From the NCBI GenBank assembly GCA_937895955.1, contig CALAZI010000106.1, forward strand, positions 1 to 17,073: DNA of 17,073 nt, written 5' to 3'. A model generated the notes under the pieces. That model made no database searches. It was not told the origin of the DNA and saw only the letters and a program-made list of their open reading frames with translations. Shown here piece after piece: positions 14,305-17,073 of this stretch. Numbering within the stretch: position 1 is the first letter of the stretch; each line of letters starts with the position of its first letter. Source of the DNA: an uncultured Alphaproteobacteria bacterium. Lineage in GTDB: Bacteria; Pseudomonadota; Alphaproteobacteria; Caulobacterales; Parvularculaceae. Made by a program: the position numbers and the translations under genes.

Positions 14305-16017
14305 ATGAACGTGTCTCAAACCCAGTCTATGAACCCGACCCGCGCCGATTTCGCGGAAATGCTCGAAGCCTCGCTGCTCGACAAACAGAGCTTTGAAGAC
14401 CATGTCGTCACCGGCCGCGTCACCGCGATCGAAAAGGACGTCGCCGTCATCGATGTCGGCCTGAAAACCGAAGGCCGCGTGCCGCTGAAGGAATTCGCCT
14501 CCGCCGGCCAGACGCCGCAGCTGAAAGTCGGCGACCATGTCGAGGTTTTCGTCGAGCGCATCGAGAACGCCAACGGCGAAGCCGTCATCAGCCGCGACAA
14601 GGCGCGTCGGGAAGAAGCCTGGGATCGTCTTGAAGAACAGTTCAAGGAAGAAGCGCGCGTCGAAGGCGTCATCTTCAACCGCGTCAAGGGCGGCTTCACC
14701 GTCGATCTCGGCGGCGCGGTCGCGTTCCTCCCCGGTTCGCAAGTCGACATTCGCCCCGTGCGCGACGCCGGCCCGTTGATGAACATGCCGCAGCCCTTCC
14801 GCATTCTGAAAATGGACAAGCGCCGCGGCAACATCGTCGTGTCGCGCCGTTCGATCCTTGAAGAGGATCGCGCCGAACATCGCCAGGAAGTCGTCCGTGA
14901 ACTGAACGAGGGCGATGAGCGCGACGGCGTCGTCAAGAACATCACCGATTACGGCGCGTTCGTCGAACTCGCGCCCGGCGTCGACGGCCTCCTTCACGTC
15001 ACCGACATGTCGTGGAGCCGCGTCAACCACCCGTCGGAGGTTCTCGGCGTCAACGACACGGTCAAGGTCAAGATCATCAAGATCAACCCGGAAACGCACC
15101 GCATCTCGCTCGGCATCAAGCAATTGCAGCCTGATCCCTGGCAGGGCGTCGCCGCGAAATATCCGGTCAGCGCCAAGTTCAAGGGCCGCGTCACCAACAT
15201 CACCGATTACGGCGCGTTCGTCGAACTGGAAGAAGGCATTGAAGGCCTCGTCCACGTCTCTGAAATGAGCTGGGTGAAGAAGAACGTCCATCCGGGCAAG
15301 GTCGTCTCGACCAGCCAGGAAGTCGAAGTGATGGTGCTTGAGGTCGACGAGAACAAGCGCCGCATTTCGCTGGGCTTGAAACAGTGCCTCGACAATCCGT
15401 GGGAGCGCTTCGCCGAAGAGCACCCGATCGGCGCCGTCATCGAGGGCGAGGTCAAGAACATCACCGAGTTCGGTCTCTTTGTCGGACTCAACGAGGAAAT
15501 GGACGGCATGGTCCATCTTTCCGATCTCGACTGGAACAGATCGGGCGAGGAAGCGATCAAGGACTACAAGAAGGGCGACGTCGTCAAAGCGAAAGTGCTC
15601 GACGTCGATCCGGAGAAAGAGCGCATCTCGCTCGGCATCAAGCAGGTCGGTTCCGACCCGATGGAATCGGTCGGCGAGATCAATCGCGGCGACGATGTCA
15701 CCTGCACGGTGACGGCGGTTGAAACCGGCGGGGTTGAAGTGCAGGTCGGCGGCGAAGGCGGCCCGAAAGCCTTCATCCGCAAATCGGATCTTTCCAAAGA
15801 CCGCAACGAACAGCGCCCCGAGCGCTTCGCGGTCGGCGACAAGGTCGACGCGCGCGTCACCGGCTTCGACAAGGTCTCGCGCCGCATTTCGCTCTCGATC
15901 AAGGCGCGCGAAATCGCCGAAGAAAAGGAAGCCGTCGAACAGTTCGGTTCGGCCGATTCCGGCGCCTCGCTCGGCGACATTCTGGGCGCGGCTTTGAAAG
16001 GCCAGAAGAAAGACTAG
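14305..16017 (+). CDS. rpsA: 30S ribosomal protein S1
   Basis: S1 binds mRNA single strands on the 30S subunit and is needed to start translation of most messages. The 570-aa protein has six S1 (OB-fold) domains at about 33-99, 118-182, 204-273, 290-360, 377-447 and 464-533. Each of the last four begins with a GxVxxITxxGxFV-like strand and ends in RISL(G/S)IK. The first two domains are the divergent ribosome-binding pair, as in other proteobacteria. The start at 14305 is supported by AAGGA 5 nt upstream; a second in-frame ATG at 14329 is less well placed. The C-terminus (SLGDILGAALKGQKKD) is the usual alphaproteobacterial tail. Domains 3 and 4 share a 32-nt identical stretch (14938-14969 and 15196-15227). 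Confidence 0.98.
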   Translation: MNVSQTQSMNPTRADFAEMLEASLLDKQSFEDHVVTGRVTAIEKDVAVIDVGLKTEGRVPLKEFASAGQTPQLKVGDHVEVFVERIENANGEAVISRDKARREEAWDRLEEQFKEEARVEGVIFNRVKGGFTVDLGGAVAFLPGSQVDIRPVRDAGPLMNMPQPFRILKMDKRRGNIVVSRRSILEEDRAEHRQEVVRELNEGDERDGVVKNITDYGAFVELAPGVDGLLHVTDMSWSRVNHPSEVLGVNDTVKVKIIKINPETHRISLGIKQLQPDPWQGVAAKYPVSAKFKGRVTNITDYGAFVELEEGIEGLVHVSEMSWVKKNVHPGKVVSTSQEVEVMVLEVDENKRRISLGLKQCLDNPWERFAEEHPIGAVIEGEVKNITEFGLFVGLNEEMDGMVHLSDLDWNRSGEEAIKDYKKGDVVKAKVLDVDPEKERISLGIKQVGSDPMESVGEINRGDDVTCTVTAVETGGVEVQVGGEGGPKAFIRKSDLSKDRNEQRPERFAVGDKVDARVTGFDKVSRRISLSIKAREIAEEKEAVEQFGSADSGASLGDILGAALKGQKKD

Positions 16018-16040
16018 ACCGCTTTTTAGCGTCAGTTTTG

Positions 16041-16070
16041 AAACCCCGGCGGGCGACCGCCGGGGTTTTT
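16041..16070 (+). terminator. Rho-independent terminator after rpsA
   Basis: AAACCCCGGCGG (16041-16052) pairs with CCGCCGGGGTTT (16057-16068) around a GCGA tetraloop, and the T-tract continues TTCTTTT. It lies 24 bp after the rpsA stop and closes the cmk-rpsA transcript. Confidence 0.93.
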
Positions 16071-16105
16071 CTTTTCGCGCGTTGCGGGAATGGATGTCCG
16101 CATTG

Positions 16106-16422
16106 TGCGGATAATCCCCGCGCCGGGCATGGGTTTCTTTCAAGCCGCCATGCGGCCTGCAGCGTTTTTGCACGGATAATCCGTAACTCTGAAATTCGCG
16201 CGAAAGGCGAATGCGCTCTGTCGCGGCGTTCGACATCGTTTTCATGCGCATCCTCCTTTTTCCCGTCCCGCCTGCGCCCTTCGAGGCTTTCGCTGCGCGA
16301 AAGCGCCTCAGGGTGAGGGCGAAAATTTCACTTCATCCTGAGGCGCCCGGCGTAAGCCGGGCCTCGAAGGATGAAAGCGAGCATAAGGCCGCCGCATAGG
16401 TGTTGGATAAGTAGGGGGATAA
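16106..16422 (-). repeat. Four TTATCC words, all on the minus strand, downstream of rpsA
   Basis: On the minus strand TTATCCCCC starts at 16422 and TTATCCAAC at 16410, again 12 bp apart as in the array at 4398-4442. TTATCCGTG starts at 16179 and TTATCCGCA at 16114. TTATCCGCA matches 8 of 9 positions of the DnaA box TTATCCACA. All four point the same way. A DnaA-binding region is possible, but flanking genes are not those of a typical alphaproteobacterial origin. Confidence 0.45.
16278..16370. repeat. Cruciform-like intergenic repeat
   Basis: CCTTCGAGGC (16278-16287) pairs with GCCTCGAAGG (16361-16370), and GCGCCTCAGG (16303-16312) pairs with CCTGAGGCGC (16337-16346). Each side also carries its own small hairpin: TTTCGC-TGC-GCGAAA (16288-16302) and CCCGGC-GTAA-GCCGGG (16346-16361). 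The HPEA/SKDE translation is that of a repeat family common in alphaproteobacterial intergenic DNA. Confidence 0.65.
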
Positions 16423-16477
16423 CTTCGCCCGCCGCTCTGAAAACAACGGCTTAGAGGGTTAATGCGGCGCACTCTCT

Positions 16478-16619
16478 TCCCTCCCTTGGAAAGGGAGGGC
16501 TTGAGGCCCGAAATCGCGAAAGCGATTTCGCGGGTCGAAAGGGCGGGTTCAACCCCTCGCGCCAGGCCGCGACGCACCATCGTCGAACCCTCCCCGACCC
16601 TCCCTTTCCAAGGGAGGGA
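16478..16619. repeat. Palindromic element with 22-bp inverted ends
   Basis: The ends 16478-16499 and 16598-16619 are exact reverse complements over 22 bp, and each end is itself nearly palindromic (CCCTCCCTT-GG-AAAGGGAGGG). The middle carries a perfect 9-bp hairpin CGAAATCGC-GAAA-GCGATTTCG (16509-16530). This layout is typical of short non-autonomous palindromic repeats in alphaproteobacteria. It directly precedes the 3' end of the converging MAPEG gene. Confidence 0.7.
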
Positions 16620-16640
16620 GAAGAAGGGCGCAAGCGCCGC

Positions 16641-17051
16641 CTAAAACAATCGCGCCGCGTGGACGACCAGCAGGATCGAAAGGACCGATCCCGTCACATA
16701 GGTGAGAAGCGCGCCGACGAATTTCAGCTTGTTCGGCGCATGAATATTCTCGCTCGTCAAAACGCCGGCGGCGTGGATGTAGCGCGCGATGACGGCGAGG
16801 ATCATCACGACGGCGATCCATGTCGGCATCATCGGCATGCGAAGCCCGAGCGCCAGGATCAGCAGCGCCAGCGTCGGCGCGTATTCGATGCAATTGCCAT
16901 GCGCGCGCACGGCCTTCCTCAGCGCGCTTTTGGGGTCCGCCTCATGCTCGGCCTGCGTATGCATGACGGAGCCGCGCACGCGGCTGACATTCCATCCCAG
17001 AACGAAGACCAGAAGGCCGAGAAAGCCGACCGAAAGAAGCGCGACCGCCAT
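16641..17051 (-). CDS. MAPEG family membrane protein
   Basis: This 136-aa protein has four hydrophobic segments (about 3-22, 57-72, 77-95 and 108-131) and the MAPEG signature RAHGNCIEYAPTLALLILAL (49-68). The family includes microsomal glutathione S-transferases and eicosanoid-synthesis enzymes; bacterial members of this short type are mostly uncharacterised inner-membrane proteins, so a glutathione-dependent activity is possible but not shown. The start ATG at 17051 has AGGGA about 8 nt upstream, and the length fits the family. It ends at TAG 16643-16641, immediately beside the palindromic element. Its upstream neighbour lies outside the window. Confidence 0.9.
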   Translation of the reverse strand: MAVALLSVGFLGLLVFVLGWNVSRVRGSVMHTQAEHEADPKSALRKAVRAHGNCIEYAPTLALLILALGLRMPMMPTWIAVVMILAVIARYIHAAGVLTSENIHAPNKLKFVGALLTYVTGSVLSILLVVHAARLF

Positions 17052-17073
17052 GATTCACATCCCTGTTTGACAG

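Larger units (their letters stand above)
16071..16640. other. Gene-free repeat-rich stretch between rpsA and the MAPEG gene
   Basis: No credible gene is present; short frames here translate repeat elements (for example LHPEAPGVSRASKDE). The stretch holds four TTATCC words on the minus strand (16106-16422), a cruciform-like element (16278-16370) and a palindromic block with 22-bp ends (16478-16619). Confidence 0.6.

Noticed and set aside
13555..16251. Long minus-strand open frame of 898 codons over rpsA and cmk
   Set aside because: It is the antisense of two certain genes; high GC at third positions removes stops on the other strand. Its translation has no recognisable domain and is full of Arg/Asp/Phe runs typical of shadow frames.

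Overview
The window looks like chromosomal DNA of a high-GC alphaproteobacterium. The support is the gene set (an FYDLN_acid zinc-ribbon protein, a CP4-type class II aroA next to cmk and rpsA, a YjbE-type TerC protein, MAPEG and xseA) and intergenic palindromes of the kind common in that class, including one that translates as 'IPAKAGIQ'. A Parvularculales, Hyphomonadaceae or Caulobacterales relative is possible, but the order cannot be fixed from this sequence alone. Gene content is mostly housekeeping. I see no phage, transposase, CRISPR array or toxin-antitoxin pair.

Layout. 1-1781 (minus): a periplasmic TPR protein cut by the window edge. 1967-3367 (plus): xseA, divergent from it. 3568-3918: a small monohaem cytochrome c with an FNR/FixK-like box upstream. 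3919-4982: about 1 kb without a credible gene, filled with inverted repeats, a four-unit TTATCC iteron array with 12-bp period, and a hairpin with two alternative pairings. 4983-5312: an acidic lipoprotein built of 11-residue repeats, closed by a strong terminator. 5407-8300: an aminotransferase and, 14 bp later, a serine beta-lactamase-like/thioredoxin-like fusion. 8424-8744: a second acidic Ala-rich lipoprotein, ending at a terminator that meets the minus-strand pair rfbD-rfbA (10558-8802). That pair lies just downstream of tRNA-Ala(GGC). 10782-11198 (minus): the FYDLN_acid protein, divergent from aroA (11301-12626). A TerC/YjbE gene sits on the opposite strand between aroA and cmk (13442-14101). 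rpsA (14305-16017) follows cmk and ends in a strong terminator. 16071-16640 is another repeat-rich gene-free stretch with TTATCC motifs. 16641-17051 (minus) is a MAPEG membrane protein.

Functional links. cmk-rpsA is the classic pyrimidine/ribosome pair, with aroA upstream as in many proteobacteria. rfbD and rfbA overlap by one base and supply the last and first steps of dTDP-L-rhamnose synthesis; rfbB and rfbC are not in the window. The most unusual items are the hydrolase-thioredoxin fusion, the hendecad lipoprotein, the two TTATCC-rich intergenic regions, the TPR protein with clustered Cys/His motifs, and the possible oxygen-responsive box upstream of the cytochrome. None of these adds up to an obvious new multi-gene system.
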